A DNA stretch of 64,000 nt from assembly GCA_947458275.1 (NCBI GenBank), contig CANGYR010000007.1:62001-126000 (forward strand), read 5' to 3'. The position numbers and the translations under genes are program-made. The notes beneath the pieces were generated by a model. The model searched no databases, was not told the origin of the DNA, and was given only the letters and a program-made list of their open reading frames with translations. How positions within the stretch are numbered: the first letter of the stretch is position 1; each line of letters begins with the position of its first letter. Source of the stretch: Chitinophagaceae bacterium. GTDB lineage: Bacteria > Bacteroidota > Bacteroidia > Chitinophagales > Chitinophagaceae. Shown here one piece after another: positions 9,841 through 20,625 of the stretch.

Positions 9841-11757
9841 ATGAAGAAATTTGCTTTTATTCTACTTCTCTTAGGTACTAACATCAATGCATACACGCAA
9901 TCACTGATTACCTACGGAAATAGTATCGTGAAAAAAGATGAATTTCTGCGTGCTTATAACAAAAACAATACCGTCGTTACAGACAAAGAAAAATCTGTGC
10001 GCGACTATGTGGAATTGTATACCAACTTCAAACTGAAAGTAAAGGCCGCTCAGGAATTAAAGCTGGATACTTCCGAACAGATGAAAGCAGATCTGATTAA
10101 TTTCAGGCAACAGATTGAAAACAATTACCTCGATGACCCTGAAACAATCAAAACACTACAGGAGCAGGCATTTGAAAGAAGTCAGCTTGATTTACATGTA
10201 TTGCATTTTTTTACTCCGGTCAGCGAAGGCGCCTCTCCGAAGGACACATTGAATGCATTTCAGCTTACAAAAGATTTATTTGCTCAACTAAAAACAGGCA
10301 ATGAAAAATATAATGAAATTGTTCCTGCAAATGACATAAAGCTATCTGATTTTGGTTTCATCACAGCATTCACACTTCCCTATCAATATGAAAACATTGT
10401 GTACGGATTAAAACCCGGACAGGCATCAGAACCCTATCGCACAAAAAAGGGGTGGCATATTTTTAAGGTGACCGAATCCCGCAAAAGCATCGGTAAATGG
10501 AAAGTAGCGCAAATACTTTTTTCTCTTCCTCCCGATGCCGATCAGCAATCCATCAGCATCATGAGACTCAAGGCTGATTCTGTGTATGATTTAATTTTAA
10601 AAGGAGGTGATTTTGCAGCTCTGGCTATGATTATCAGCGAAGACAAATTAACCTATCTCAATGGCGGAGAAATGGCGGAGTTTAGCACCGGAAAATATGA
10701 GCCCGCTTTCGAAAAAGAATTATTGGGACTTAAAAAAGATAATGATGTTTCAAAACCCTTTGTCACCTCTTTTGGCATTCACATCATTAAAAGACTATCG
10801 GTAACGCCTACCCCCTCCGACAAAAAAGACGAAGTATATCAGAATGAGCTCAGGAATAAAATATCACAAGATGATCGTGTAAAATTGAGCAAAGACAAAT
10901 TTGCCGAGGCTGCCGTTAAAAAAACCGCGTTAAAAATTCTGCCTGCAGTAAAAGAATCCGACTTGTTTAGATTTGCCGATTCGGTGAAAACCAATACTTC
11001 TTCTACAACTGAAGATTATCCCATCAGCAAAAAATCAATCTTACAATTTAAAAAAGAAACTGTAAAAGGTCTGGACTGGCTTAATTATGTAGTCAACTAT
11101 ACTGCCGATCCTGCTAATAATAAAGAAGAAAGCAACGCTGTTTTATGGAAGAATTTTCAGTCTGCCTCTGCGGTTGATTACTATCGCAAACATCTGGAAG
11201 ATTTCAGTCCGGAATTCAATTATCAGTTGCAGGAGTTCAAAGATGGCAATATGCTTTTTGAAATCATGGAAAAAAATGTGTGGGGTAAGGCGGGGGGTGA
11301 CAGTGCGGGATTGAAAAAATATTATGAAGCGAATAAAGAAAAATATCTGTGGACACCCAGTGCGGATGTAATTATCATAAATGCCCTTTCGGACTTTGCT
11401 GCTCAGGAGGCATTAGACAGTATGAAAGCTGGAGTGGACTGGAGGGTGCTTATAGAAAGCAGACAGGGGGAGTTGCAGGCCGACAGCGGGAGGTTTGAAA
11501 TTGCACAAATAAATGAAGGGAAAATCAACCCTGTTGCGCGAACTTATTCCGAAATTATAAATAATGAAGACGGCACTTTTACCTTTTATAAATTTTTACG
11601 CAAGTATGAAATGGGCCAGCAAAGAACCTTTGAAGACGCCAAGGGAATGGTTATTAATGACTACCAGAATGTGCTGGAAAAAGAATGGATTGCTCAACTG
11701 AGAAAAAAATATCCGGTTAAAGTGAATGAGATTGTGCTGAAAGAGATTTTGAGGTAA
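9841..11757 (+). CDS. Parvulin-type peptidylprolyl isomerase (PpiC/SurA-like)
   Basis: Signal peptide; two rotamase repeats (LKPGQASEPYRTKKGWHIFKV; GGDFAALAMIISED...GGEMAEFSTGKYEPAFEKELLGLKKDNDVSKPFVTSFGIHIIKR). Confidence 0.9.
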   Translation: MKKFAFILLLLGTNINAYTQSLITYGNSIVKKDEFLRAYNKNNTVVTDKEKSVRDYVELYTNFKLKVKAAQELKLDTSEQMKADLINFRQQIENNYLDDPETIKTLQEQAFERSQLDLHVLHFFTPVSEGASPKDTLNAFQLTKDLFAQLKTGNEKYNEIVPANDIKLSDFGFITAFTLPYQYENIVYGLKPGQASEPYRTKKGWHIFKVTESRKSIGKWKVAQILFSLPPDADQQSISIMRLKADSVYDLILKGGDFAALAMIISEDKLTYLNGGEMAEFSTGKYEPAFEKELLGLKKDNDVSKPFVTSFGIHIIKRLSVTPTPSDKKDEVYQNELRNKISQDDRVKLSKDKFAEAAVKKTALKILPAVKESDLFRFADSVKTNTSSTTEDYPISKKSILQFKKETVKGLDWLNYVVNYTADPANNKEESNAVLWKNFQSASAVDYYRKHLEDFSPEFNYQLQEFKDGNMLFEIMEKNVWGKAGGDSAGLKKYYEANKEKYLWTPSADVIIINALSDFAAQEALDSMKAGVDWRVLIESRQGELQADSGRFEIAQINEGKINPVARTYSEIINNEDGTFTFYKFLRKYEMGQQRTFEDAKGMVINDYQNVLEKEWIAQLRKKYPVKVNEIVLKEILR

Positions 11758-11933
11758 ATGAAAAATCTCCAATAAACAATCTTAAACTACATTCAACAAC
11801 GTTCAGCTGCTTTCTACATTGATTATTGAATAATCGTTATTCTACATTTTACATGCATTTCCTCTTATTTTTCCCGTTTTTTTCTCCCTAAAAGATGTAT
11901 AAAAAACTTAGCAATTTTGCTAAAATAATTAGT

Positions 11934-11960
11934 GTTTGTAAAAATATTCCCCTATCTTTG
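11934..11960 (+). promoter_or_regulatory. Bacteroidota-type recA promoter (TTTG ... TATCTTTG)
   Basis: TATCTTTG at 11953-11960 matches TAnnTTTG; TTTG at 11935-11938 lies about 20 bp upstream. Confidence 0.6.
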
Positions 11961-12012
11961 TATTCGATTATACATTTACAAGTATTCAGACACATCAATT
12001 AAAACTAAAAAC

Positions 12013-13011
12013 ATGAGTAACACAGAAAAGCTTAAAGCACTGAAACTGACTATCGACAAGATCGATAAAGACTTTGGAAAAGGATCGGTAATGATGATGA
12101 ACGAAAAAACCAATATTGAACAAGGGGTTATTTCTACCGGTTCAATTGGTTTGGATGTGGCGCTGGGAATCGGCGGTCTCCCCAAAGGACGTGTAGTTGA
12201 AATATATGGCCCGGAATCTTCCGGTAAAACAACGCTGGCCACTCATATTATTGCAGAGGCACAGAAAAAGGGAGGCATCTGCGCTTTCATAGATGCGGAA
12301 CATGCCTTCGATAGTGTTTACGCACAGAAACTGGGAGTAGACATTGACAATCTCCTGATTTCGCAACCTGATTATGGAGAGCAGGCTTTGGAAATAGCCG
12401 ACCGTCTTATTCTTTCGGGTGCATTGGATGTGGTGGTGATAGATTCTGTTGCCGCACTTGTACCAAAAGGCGAACTGGAGGGAGAAATGGGAGACAGCAA
12501 AATGGGACTGCATGCCAGATTGATGAGCCAGGCACTCAGAAAATTAACCGCAACCATTTCCAAAACCAATAGCTGCTGCATTTTTATCAACCAGCTCAGG
12601 GAAAAAATAGGTGTAATGTTCGGTAATCCCGAAACTACTACCGGCGGTAATGCCTTAAAGTTTTATGCATCTGTTCGTCTGGATATCAGAAGAATGGCTC
12701 AGATAAAAGACGGTGACGAAGTAGTTGGAAACCATGTTAAAGTAAAAGTGGTTAAAAACAAAGTGGCACCACCTTTCCGTCAGGCTGAATTTGACATCAT
12801 TTACGGAGAAGGTATTTCTAAAGCAGGCGAAATCATTGATATGGGTGTCGAATTAGGCATCGTACAAAAAAGCGGCAGTTGGTTCAGCTACAATAACGAT
12901 AAACTTGGTCAGGGAAGAGAGTCTGTAAAACAGTTGATGATAGATAATCCCGGGCTAGCTACTGAAATTGAAACTAAAATCAGAGAAAAAATAAAAGAAT
13001 CTCAGAGCTGA
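12013..13011 (+). CDS. recA: Recombinase RecA
   Basis: [73 protein letters not shown]. Start at MSNTEK (12013), downstream of the promoter, preferred over 11932. Confidence 0.98.
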   Translation: MSNTEKLKALKLTIDKIDKDFGKGSVMMMNEKTNIEQGVISTGSIGLDVALGIGGLPKGRVVEIYGPESSGKTTLATHIIAEAQKKGGICAFIDAEHAFDSVYAQKLGVDIDNLLISQPDYGEQALEIADRLILSGALDVVVIDSVAALVPKGELEGEMGDSKMGLHARLMSQALRKLTATISKTNSCCIFINQLREKIGVMFGNPETTTGGNALKFYASVRLDIRRMAQIKDGDEVVGNHVKVKVVKNKVAPPFRQAEFDIIYGEGISKAGEIIDMGVELGIVQKSGSWFSYNNDKLGQGRESVKQLMIDNPGLATEIETKIREKIKESQS

Positions 13012-13071
13012 TAATCTCTGCCAGGGTTCTGCTCGATTTAAACGATTTGTTTTGGGTTAGTTAAGTATTAC

Positions 13072-13098
13072 ACCGTCCTTTTCTAAGGACGGTTTTTA
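13072..13098 (+). terminator. recA intrinsic terminator
   Basis: ACCGTCCTT-TTCT-AAGGACGGT followed by TTTTATTTT. Confidence 0.85.
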
Positions 13099-13200
13099 TT
13101 TTAAAACAATAAAGCAAAACAAAGACTGTTTAGGATTGATTATAGAATAATTAAATTGCACTCAAATTTTTTATAACCTTCTGAAAACAGATTTGCAGTA

Positions 13201-14091
13201 TTGAGAAAAAATATACTTCCGCATCTCGCGCTTTTAGCAACGAATTTATTTTTCGGGATCAACCTAAGTGCTATAAAACATCTTGTTAATAACGGATTTG
13301 TACAAGCTTTCGGATTGAACTTAATAAGAATAGGCATAAGTTCTTTACTCCTTTGGATTTTATTTCTACTATATCCTTCAAAGATCAGGATTAAGAAAAA
13401 TGATATCCCTAGATTTATCTTGTGTTCAATTACAGGAATTGTAATTAATCAGCTACTTTTTGTCAAGGGATTGTCTCTGACGTTTTCAATTCACGCCGTA
13501 TTACTCATGTTGATTACCCCAATTCTAATTACAGTATTTGCAGCATGGGTTTTAAAAGAAAAACTTACTGCAAATAAAATAGTTGGTTTGTTTTTGGGTG
13601 TATTGGGTGCTACTATTTTAATCAGCTCAAGGACTTATTCCAAGACGGCCACAAATGTCTTACTTGGTGATACATTTATAATTATCAATGCTATTGCCTA
13701 TACTGTTTATTTTATTTTAGTAAAACCATTAATGGTCACTTACAGACCAATTGATGTAATAAGAATAATCTTTACCATAGGTTTATTCCTTGCTCTTCCA
13801 TTTTGCTGGAGCGAGTTTAAAGAAACTAAATGGGAATTGTTTGGTCTCACTGAATGGGTGTTACTTGGATTGGTTGTAATTGGAGGGACTTTTTTAGCTT
13901 ATCTTTTCAATATTTATGGGATTAAAAAACTGGGTGCCTCTATAGCAGGTGCTTATATCTACTCACAGCCGGCCTTTGGAACCATTATTGCTGTATTCTT
14001 TTTAAAAGAAAATATTGAGTTGTATAAAATAATCGCGGCTGTGTTTATTTTCTCCGGAGTATATCTGGCAAACAGAAAAACTATTGCATAA
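13201..14091 (+). CDS. EamA/DMT-superfamily transporter
   Basis: 10-TM pattern; NLFFGINLSAIKHLV, GLFLGVLGATILI, GAYIYSQPAFGTIIAVFFLKE. TTG start. Confidence 0.9.
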   Translation: MRKNILPHLALLATNLFFGINLSAIKHLVNNGFVQAFGLNLIRIGISSLLLWILFLLYPSKIRIKKNDIPRFILCSITGIVINQLLFVKGLSLTFSIHAVLLMLITPILITVFAAWVLKEKLTANKIVGLFLGVLGATILISSRTYSKTATNVLLGDTFIIINAIAYTVYFILVKPLMVTYRPIDVIRIIFTIGLFLALPFCWSEFKETKWELFGLTEWVLLGLVVIGGTFLAYLFNIYGIKKLGASIAGAYIYSQPAFGTIIAVFFLKENIELYKIIAAVFIFSGVYLANRKTIA

Positions 14092-14122
14092 TAGATTAAT
14101 GGATCTTACTCTCAATAATAAA

Positions 14123-14617
14123 TCAGCTTAATTTAGGATAATCAAAAAACTTAAACTTCTTTTCTGATTTTTCAAATTGCTTCCAGTCGATAATATTCGA
14201 CTCAACGCAAAATACTCCACAGGTTGGCATATTATCAATATTCATACCATCAATTAATCCATTCACAAAATCGGTAACGCCCGGATTGTGCGTAAAAATG
14301 GCAACACTTTGAAATCTGTTGTCCAGCATTCTGATTACATAATGAATCATATCGGAAGAGGCATGATAAAGAGAGTCATCAAGCACAATATCTTTTCTGT
14401 TTTTTCCTAATGTGTCAGAAAAATGCTCGCAGGTTTGACGGGCTCTTTTGGCAGTACTCGTCAGCAACAAGTCTATTTCTAATTTCTTTTTTAAAATTCT
14501 CTCCGCCATCATTGGGGCATCCCCATTACCTCGATCATTTAATGGACGCTCAAAATCAGAAAGGTCTCCAAAAGACCAGTTGCTTTTAGCGTGCCTGATG
14601 ATGAAAACTGTTTTCAT
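14123..14617 (-). CDS. SixA-like histidine phosphatase
   Basis: MKTVFIIRHAKSNW (RHG motif), LTSTAKRARQTCEHF, VAIFTHNPGVTDFVN. Confidence 0.9.
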   Translation of the reverse strand: MKTVFIIRHAKSNWSFGDLSDFERPLNDRGNGDAPMMAERILKKKLEIDLLLTSTAKRARQTCEHFSDTLGKNRKDIVLDDSLYHASSDMIHYVIRMLDNRFQSVAIFTHNPGVTDFVNGLIDGMNIDNMPTCGVFCVESNIIDWKQFEKSEKKFKFFDYPKLS

Positions 14618-14641
14618 GTGTTTATTTTTATTGTTTCTAGC

Positions 14642-14796
14642 CACATGTTATGCCCTAAATAATCATCCCCGGTTAGTATGAGCTGGCTCTTATGGGCATT
14701 TCATGTGTTTATTTAGTCTTTTAATTATTGTCACATGGTATGCCCTGAATAATCATTCCCTTTTTGTGTAAGCTCGCTCTTCTTGGCATTGCATGT
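14642..14796. repeat. Two tandem degenerate stem-loop repeat units (~90-bp period)
   Basis: Unit 1 CACATGTTATGCCC(14642-14655)...GGGCATTTCATGTG(14694-14707); unit 2 CACATGGTATGCCC(14732-)...GGCATTGCATGT(-14796). Confidence 0.6.
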
Positions 14797-14810
14797 TAAA
14801 AAAAAATTAC

Positions 14811-14838
14811 AAAAAAGTCGCCCTTAATTAAGGGCGAC
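14811..14838 (-). terminator. Terminator hairpin downstream of T9SS protein gene
   Basis: Palindrome GTCGCCCTTAATTAAGGGCGAC with adjacent A-tract (U-tract on minus). Confidence 0.8.
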
Positions 14839-14859
14839 TCATCAATATAATCAGATTGA

Positions 14860-16341
14860 TTAAAGCTTGTTAATCTTTCTTACGATTGTCTCTTCGCCGA
14901 GTTGCAGCGTTACAATATAAGAACCTCTTGATACATTGTTCATTGGAATATCAAGCATGTTAGGACCGGAAACAATATTCATCGTTCTAGTCATAACTTT
15001 TTTACCACTTAAGTCGGTAACAACCATTACCCCTCTTTCTGTTCTTTCAGCGTCTATTCTTACTTTCATATTTGAAGGAACGGGGTTTGGCGCTACAATC
15101 ATCTCAGCCACTCCGGTGTTTTTGATATTTCTCACCTGGCTGAATTTTTGAGCGGCTCCATTGTCCACTATGCGTATACGATAGTAGTTGGTTGCTTTAA
15201 CGGGCTCCATATCAGTAAAGAAGTAAGAACGGGTTGTATTGCTATTTCCGGTAGCAGCTACTTCACCAATTTGTTTGAAGTTTTTGCCGTCAATACTGCG
15301 CTCAACTATAAAGCTTTTTGCATTCAACTCGCGACCAGTATTCCACTGAAGGTTATTTATTGATCCGCTCTTCTTAGCACTAAAGCTTAATAAAGAAACC
15401 GGAAGAGGACCGCTAAAATTAATATTGATATCATCTATACCGATTACATTTCCATTTTTACTTACTCCTTCAAAACCAATTTGAATGGTTTGGTTGTTGT
15501 ATAGAGAAATATCTACTACCTCTATTTTCCAGCCGGGAGTGATGAATAATGGATCATATCTTTTTACTCCGTAAATTCTTTCCCATGTCACACCTTTATC
15601 GGTAGAAATTACCATATAAATACTGTCTTCTTTTTCCGGAAATAAATCATCGTGACTTGCATAAAAAGTTATAGTAGTAACAGGAGGATTAAGTGGGTCA
15701 ATTAAATCAGGCATATCAATACAGTTACTGTACAATCTGCTGATTGAACCTTCTGCTCCATTGTAACTGTCAAACAAATAAAAATTATTTTTTGCAGGAG
15801 CACCAAGAGGAGACAGAGGCTGCGCCTGATCGCCATTGGTATAATCTCCTATCTGTAAATTCCATAATTGATTAACCCCTGTTACTTTCTCTACATATGG
15901 AAGCACTGGAGGAATTGCTTCAAAGTCTTCAACTATCGGATAAAGACTGATGATGGTAGCCGTAATGGTTCCGCTGATAAGCGTATCATTGGTTGGATCA
16001 ATATCCCCGCTTAACTTAACTATTGCAGTATCAATGTTTGGTCCGTCATTATTCAAACCGATGCCTGCGAAAGTATACGTTACTTTAGCTCCCGGTGCAA
16101 TGGGGGATGAATTCTTAATAGTATTTACATAAGTATTTGAGCCGCCAATTTTCAATGTAACCGCAGCGCCATTTGTCAAAATATTTGAAGCACCATTGTT
16201 GATGATGTCAACATAAATAATCTGAGGGTTGCCGTAACAAGAGATGGGCGGATGTGTTATTGATACAACTCCCGCATCAATTTGAGCATAGGAAGAAAAG
16301 CTAAAAAAACTAAGTAATAAAAAGTAAAATACTTTTTTCAT
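14860..16341 (-). CDS. Secreted protein with CARDB-like repeat and T9SS type A sorting domain
   Basis: Signal peptide; C-term VAPNPVPSNMKVRIDAE...VTDLSGKKVMTRTMNI...GSYIVTLQLGEETIVRKINKL. Confidence 0.85.
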   Translation of the reverse strand: MKKVFYFLLLSFFSFSSYAQIDAGVVSITHPPISCYGNPQIIYVDIINNGASNILTNGAAVTLKIGGSNTYVNTIKNSSPIAPGAKVTYTFAGIGLNNDGPNIDTAIVKLSGDIDPTNDTLISGTITATIISLYPIVEDFEAIPPVLPYVEKVTGVNQLWNLQIGDYTNGDQAQPLSPLGAPAKNNFYLFDSYNGAEGSISRLYSNCIDMPDLIDPLNPPVTTITFYASHDDLFPEKEDSIYMVISTDKGVTWERIYGVKRYDPLFITPGWKIEVVDISLYNNQTIQIGFEGVSKNGNVIGIDDININFSGPLPVSLLSFSAKKSGSINNLQWNTGRELNAKSFIVERSIDGKNFKQIGEVAATGNSNTTRSYFFTDMEPVKATNYYRIRIVDNGAAQKFSQVRNIKNTGVAEMIVAPNPVPSNMKVRIDAERTERGVMVVTDLSGKKVMTRTMNIVSGPNMLDIPMNNVSRGSYIVTLQLGEETIVRKINKL

Positions 16342-16566
16342 AAAAAATTAATTTGGTTAATAGATCTTTAACGGTTAAATCGTTGGTAAATCAGCGGAGA
16401 ATGGATTGAAATGTTCCCACAATTTAGATAAAAAACAGGTGTTTTTCAAAATATTATATAGATATTAATAAATAAACACATGCCTTTCTTTTAATTTTTT
16501 ATTAAATAAAACAAATTGATGAACATTGCATTCGCTTTATAAAACAAAAAATATAATTTAGAAGAA

Positions 16567-17295
16567 ATGAAAAAAATAGCTGTAATCCCAGCCCGATATG
16601 CTGCGGTGAGATTTCCTTACAAACTGATGCAGCCCCTGGGAAATAAAACCGTCATTCGTCATACTTATGATAATACAGTTGCAACCGGTTTATTTGACGA
16701 AGTGTTTGTGGTTACCGACAGTGAAATAATTCTGACTGAAATCATCTCCAATGGAGGCAAAGCCATTATGAGTAAGCGGCAACACGAAAGCGGTTCCGAC
16801 AGGATTGCTGAAGCGGTGGAAAACCTTGATGCCGACATCATCCTGAATGTACAGGGCGACGAGCCTTTTGTAAACAAGGAAGCTTTAAGTAAACTCCTGA
16901 ATGCTTTTGAAGATTCCGAGGTGGAAGTGGCTTCCATCATGAAGGCTTTCACAGACTCCTCACTGGTGAATAACACAAACTATGTAAAAGTCGTTGTAGA
17001 TAAAAACAACTATTCATTGCTATTTAGCAGAAGCGTCATTCCCTATCTGAGGGAAGAATCTTATTCCCCGACATACTATGAACACATCGGCGTATACGCA
17101 TTCAGAAAATCAATACTTCTGCAATTCACTCAATGGGAGATGACTCCATTGGAAATCAGCGAAAAAATTGAATGTCTTCGTTACCTGGAAAACGGTATCC
17201 GGTTAAAAATGGTAGTTACTGATGAATCGGGAATTAAAATTGATGTGCCGGAAGATCTGGCTAAAGCGGAAGCGTATTTACAATCAAAACAATAA
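16567..17295 (+). CDS. kdsB: 3-deoxy-manno-octulosonate cytidylyltransferase
   Basis: IPARYAAVRFPYKLMQPLGNKTVIRHTYD, ILNVQGDEPFV, KIECLRYLENG. Confidence 0.95.
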   Translation: MKKIAVIPARYAAVRFPYKLMQPLGNKTVIRHTYDNTVATGLFDEVFVVTDSEIILTEIISNGGKAIMSKRQHESGSDRIAEAVENLDADIILNVQGDEPFVNKEALSKLLNAFEDSEVEVASIMKAFTDSSLVNNTNYVKVVVDKNNYSLLFSRSVIPYLREESYSPTYYEHIGVYAFRKSILLQFTQWEMTPLEISEKIECLRYLENGIRLKMVVTDESGIKIDVPEDLAKAEAYLQSKQ

Positions 17296-17301
17296 CATTT
17301 T

Positions 17302-18456
17302 CTACCCGAAATATTTGACAAGCCGGTTAACTGCTTCCTCCAGCGTTGATTCCTTTTTTGCAAAACAAAAACGAAGGACTTTATTGTCAACCGGCGTTTT
17401 ATAAAAGGCATTCACCGGAATGGTGGCCACACCTGCCTCTTTGGTTAGCCGAATCGCAAATTCACTTTCGCTTTCATCGCTGATGGCTGCATAACTGTAC
17501 AACTGAAAATAGCTTCCATAAGAAGGAAGCGGTTCAAATTTTGTGTCACGCATAATCGACCTGAAATAATCTCTTTTTTGCTGCAAAAAATTTCCAAGTT
17601 GTAAATAATGTGCCGGCTCCTCCAAAAATTCGGCAAGCGCATATTGAGCAGGACTGTTACAGGTAAAACAATTGAACTGGTGTACTTTTCTGAACTCTGT
17701 CATCAGTTTGGCCGGAGCTATACAATAACCCATCTTCCAGCCGGTACAGTGGTACACTTTTCCAAAAGAAAAACAAACAAAACTTCTTTCAAATAACTCT
17801 GGATAGCGCAGTATAGACAAGTGCTCTTTCTGATCAAATATCAAATGCTCATACACTTCATCACTGATGATAAAAATTCCCGTTCCTTCCACAATTGATT
17901 TGAGTTGATCTATGTCAGATTGAGTCAACACCGACCCCGTAGGGTTATGTGGCGAATTGATTACAATTGCTTTGGTACTCGGATTTATTTTTTCTCTTAC
18001 TACATCCCAGTCGATACTGTAATCAGGGTATCTTAATGAAACAGCTACCGGAACCGCTCCATTAATCTCAATATTGGGAATATAGGAATCGTATGACGGG
18101 TCAAATACAATCACCTCATCTCCCGGACGCAAAATAGCAGTAAGAGCAGTGTAAATAGCATAAGTGCCGCCGGGAGTAATCGTTATATCAGTATCCACAT
18201 TTACGTTTGATTGATACGCCCTATTTACCTTTTCGGCTATTCGTTCCCGTAATAATGGCAGGCCGCACATATGCACATACTGATTGTTTCCATCCTTCAT
18301 GGTTTTGTTCACCAAGGCAATCAGTTCATCATTCATTGTATAATCTGGAAACCCCTGTCCTAAATTGATGGCTTTATGTGACGCAGCCAGTGAGCTCATC
18401 ACTGTAAAAATAGTCGTACCCACATTGGGCAACTTGCTTTCTATGTTAATGCTCAA
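17302..18456 (-). CDS. PLP-dependent aminotransferase (methionine aminotransferase/YbdL-like)
   Basis: INLGQGFPDYTMNDEL, NSPHNPTGSVL, SFGKVYHCTGWKMGY. Confidence 0.92.
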   Translation of the reverse strand: MSINIESKLPNVGTTIFTVMSSLAASHKAINLGQGFPDYTMNDELIALVNKTMKDGNNQYVHMCGLPLLRERIAEKVNRAYQSNVNVDTDITITPGGTYAIYTALTAILRPGDEVIVFDPSYDSYIPNIEINGAVPVAVSLRYPDYSIDWDVVREKINPSTKAIVINSPHNPTGSVLTQSDIDQLKSIVEGTGIFIISDEVYEHLIFDQKEHLSILRYPELFERSFVCFSFGKVYHCTGWKMGYCIAPAKLMTEFRKVHQFNCFTCNSPAQYALAEFLEEPAHYLQLGNFLQQKRDYFRSIMRDTKFEPLPSYGSYFQLYSYAAISDESESEFAIRLTKEAGVATIPVNAFYKTPVDNKVLRFCFAKKESTLEEAVNRLVKYFG

Positions 18457-18485
18457 AAGATACTTTTTTATGTGAAAGCCTTCAA

Positions 18486-19568
18486 TTAAATGAATTTATC
18501 TCCTTTGTTGCGCTTTACCTCAGCAACATATTCTTTGATTTCCTGCTCCTTGTCTTTTTTGCAGATCAGCAACACATCTTTAGTATCTACTACGATAAAA
18601 TCTTCCAGCCCTTGAATTAAAACCAGTTTTTTATTATCGGCATGTACCATGTTTTTGGTGGCATCAATGATCATCACATTCTTTCCGGCTACTGCATTAT
18701 CGAGATAGTCTTTTTCCAGCGTATCATACGCACTTGCCCAGGTTCCCAAATCACTCCAGCCAAAAGAGGAAGGTATTACATACACATTGTCTGCCTTCTC
18801 CATAATTCCATAGTCAATAGAAATATTTACGCACTGAGGATAAATGCGTTCGATTGCTTCTTTCTCTTTGTTTGTATTTAAAGCACCCCGCTCCGCATCA
18901 AAAACCTCATGTATTTCCGGCAGCAATTTCTCAAATGCCTTTACAATATTTTTTATCTGCCATACAAAGATGCCGGCATTCCAAAGAAAATCACCACTCG
19001 CCACAAATGTCTTCGCCAGCTCACGATCGGGCTTTTCAGTAAATGTCTTTACCTTATATACACTGTCACTCACCGGCATTTGCTGGAATTGTATGTATCC
19101 ATAACCCGTATTCGGATTGGTTGGTTTTACCCCCAGCGTTACCAACGCTTTTATGTTTGAGGTGAAATGCAGTGCCTTTAAACAAATATCTTCAAAAGAA
19201 GGCTCATCCAAAATCAAATGGTCAGCAGGCGCACAAATCAAATTGGCATCCGGATTAAGCTGGTCTATTTTATAGGAAACATAGGCAATACAGGGAGCGG
19301 TATTCTTCCTCGATGGCTCACACAAAATGTTTTCCTCGGGTATCGCCGGTAATTGCTCTTTTACAATATGCCTGTATGATTCAGAAGTAACAACATATAT
19401 ATTATCAGCAGGAATAAAACGCGCAAATCTGTCGTATGTTGATTGAATAAGCGTTTTGCCAATATTTAAAATATCCAAAAACTGTTTGGGATAATCCGTT
19501 CTGCTCATCGGCCAGAAGCGACTTCCAATACCACCGGCCATTATCGCCACGTAATTGTTTTTGTTCAT
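18486..19568 (-). CDS. manC: Mannose-1-phosphate guanylyltransferase
   Basis: MAGGIGSRFWPMSRTDYPKQFLDI, CEPSRKNTAPCIAY, FTEKPDRELA. Start at MNKNNYV. Confidence 0.93.
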   Translation of the reverse strand: MNKNNYVAIMAGGIGSRFWPMSRTDYPKQFLDILNIGKTLIQSTYDRFARFIPADNIYVVTSESYRHIVKEQLPAIPEENILCEPSRKNTAPCIAYVSYKIDQLNPDANLICAPADHLILDEPSFEDICLKALHFTSNIKALVTLGVKPTNPNTGYGYIQFQQMPVSDSVYKVKTFTEKPDRELAKTFVASGDFLWNAGIFVWQIKNIVKAFEKLLPEIHEVFDAERGALNTNKEKEAIERIYPQCVNISIDYGIMEKADNVYVIPSSFGWSDLGTWASAYDTLEKDYLDNAVAGKNVMIIDATKNMVHADNKKLVLIQGLEDFIVVDTKDVLLICKKDKEQEIKEYVAEVKRNKGDKFI

Positions 19569-19659
19569 GAATGTTGTTTTTATCGTTAAATACAAATCGT
19601 CACTACAGGACGAGACATCGGTTATTACTTTTTACTTTGTACTTTTAACTTTCTACTTT

Positions 19660-20625
19660 CTATATAATCCCCTCTCTTATCAAATCCTGTATATGTACAA
19701 TTCCTGAATAGACGCCTTTTTCTGTAACAAGCAAATGGTTAATGTTGTATTGTCTCATCAATTGAAGTGCCTCTGCAGCCAATGCATCCGCTTCAATCAA
19801 TTTGGGTGAACAACCCATGATATCCGCTGCTTTGAGTGTAATGAAATGATCATACTTTTCCAGCATTCTTCGTATATCCCCATCCGTTATGATGCCGCCG
19901 ATTTCCCCATTTTCATCTGCAACCGCAACGGCCCCAAGTCTGTTTTGTGTTATATGTATGATAACCTCCCTGACATCCATATTACGACTCACCGCAGGTG
20001 CATTCTTTTTGCTTAATATATCCGACACCCGGATATACAGTTTTTTACCCAATGACCCTCCGGGATGAAAACGAGCAAAATCGCTGCTGTTGAATCCCCT
20101 GAGCTCCATCAGACAAACCGCCAACGCATCCCCCATTACCATTTGTGCAGTAGTGCTGCTCGTAGGAGCGAGATTATTGGGACAAGCTTCCTGCAAAACA
20201 GTAGTATTAATTAATATGTCGCATTGCTGCGCAAGATAAGATTCCACATTCCCCGCCATGCCAATGAGAAGATTTCCGAATCCTTTTATCAGGGGTAGTA
20301 ATACCTTTATTTCCGGACTGTCGCCACTCTTGCTGATGACCATTACCACATCTTCTTTTTGAATCATTCCCAGATCGCCGTGAATGGCGTCTGCAGCATG
20401 CATAAATATGGAAGGCGTGCCCGTACTGTTCAGCGTTGCCGCTATTTTTTGAGCCACAATCGCACTTTTGCCAATGCCACTCAAAACGAGGCGACCTTTT
20501 GCGGCAGCAATGCTGCTCACCGCATGGGCAAAGTCATCATTAATAAAGGCTCCCAAATCCGCAACCGAAGATGCCTGAATCTTAATTACGCGCTGCGCTG
20601 CTGATATAATAAGGCTTTTGTCCAT
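19660..20625 (-). CDS. kdsD: Arabinose-5-phosphate isomerase (KpsF/GutQ family; SIS + 2 CBS)
   Basis: SGIGKSAIVAQKIAATLNSTGTPSIFMHAADAIHGDLG; CBS domains at C-term. Confidence 0.94.
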   Translation of the reverse strand: MDKSLIISAAQRVIKIQASSVADLGAFINDDFAHAVSSIAAAKGRLVLSGIGKSAIVAQKIAATLNSTGTPSIFMHAADAIHGDLGMIQKEDVVMVISKSGDSPEIKVLLPLIKGFGNLLIGMAGNVESYLAQQCDILINTTVLQEACPNNLAPTSSTTAQMVMGDALAVCLMELRGFNSSDFARFHPGGSLGKKLYIRVSDILSKKNAPAVSRNMDVREVIIHITQNRLGAVAVADENGEIGGIITDGDIRRMLEKYDHFITLKAADIMGCSPKLIEADALAAEALQLMRQYNINHLLVTEKGVYSGIVHIQDLIREGII

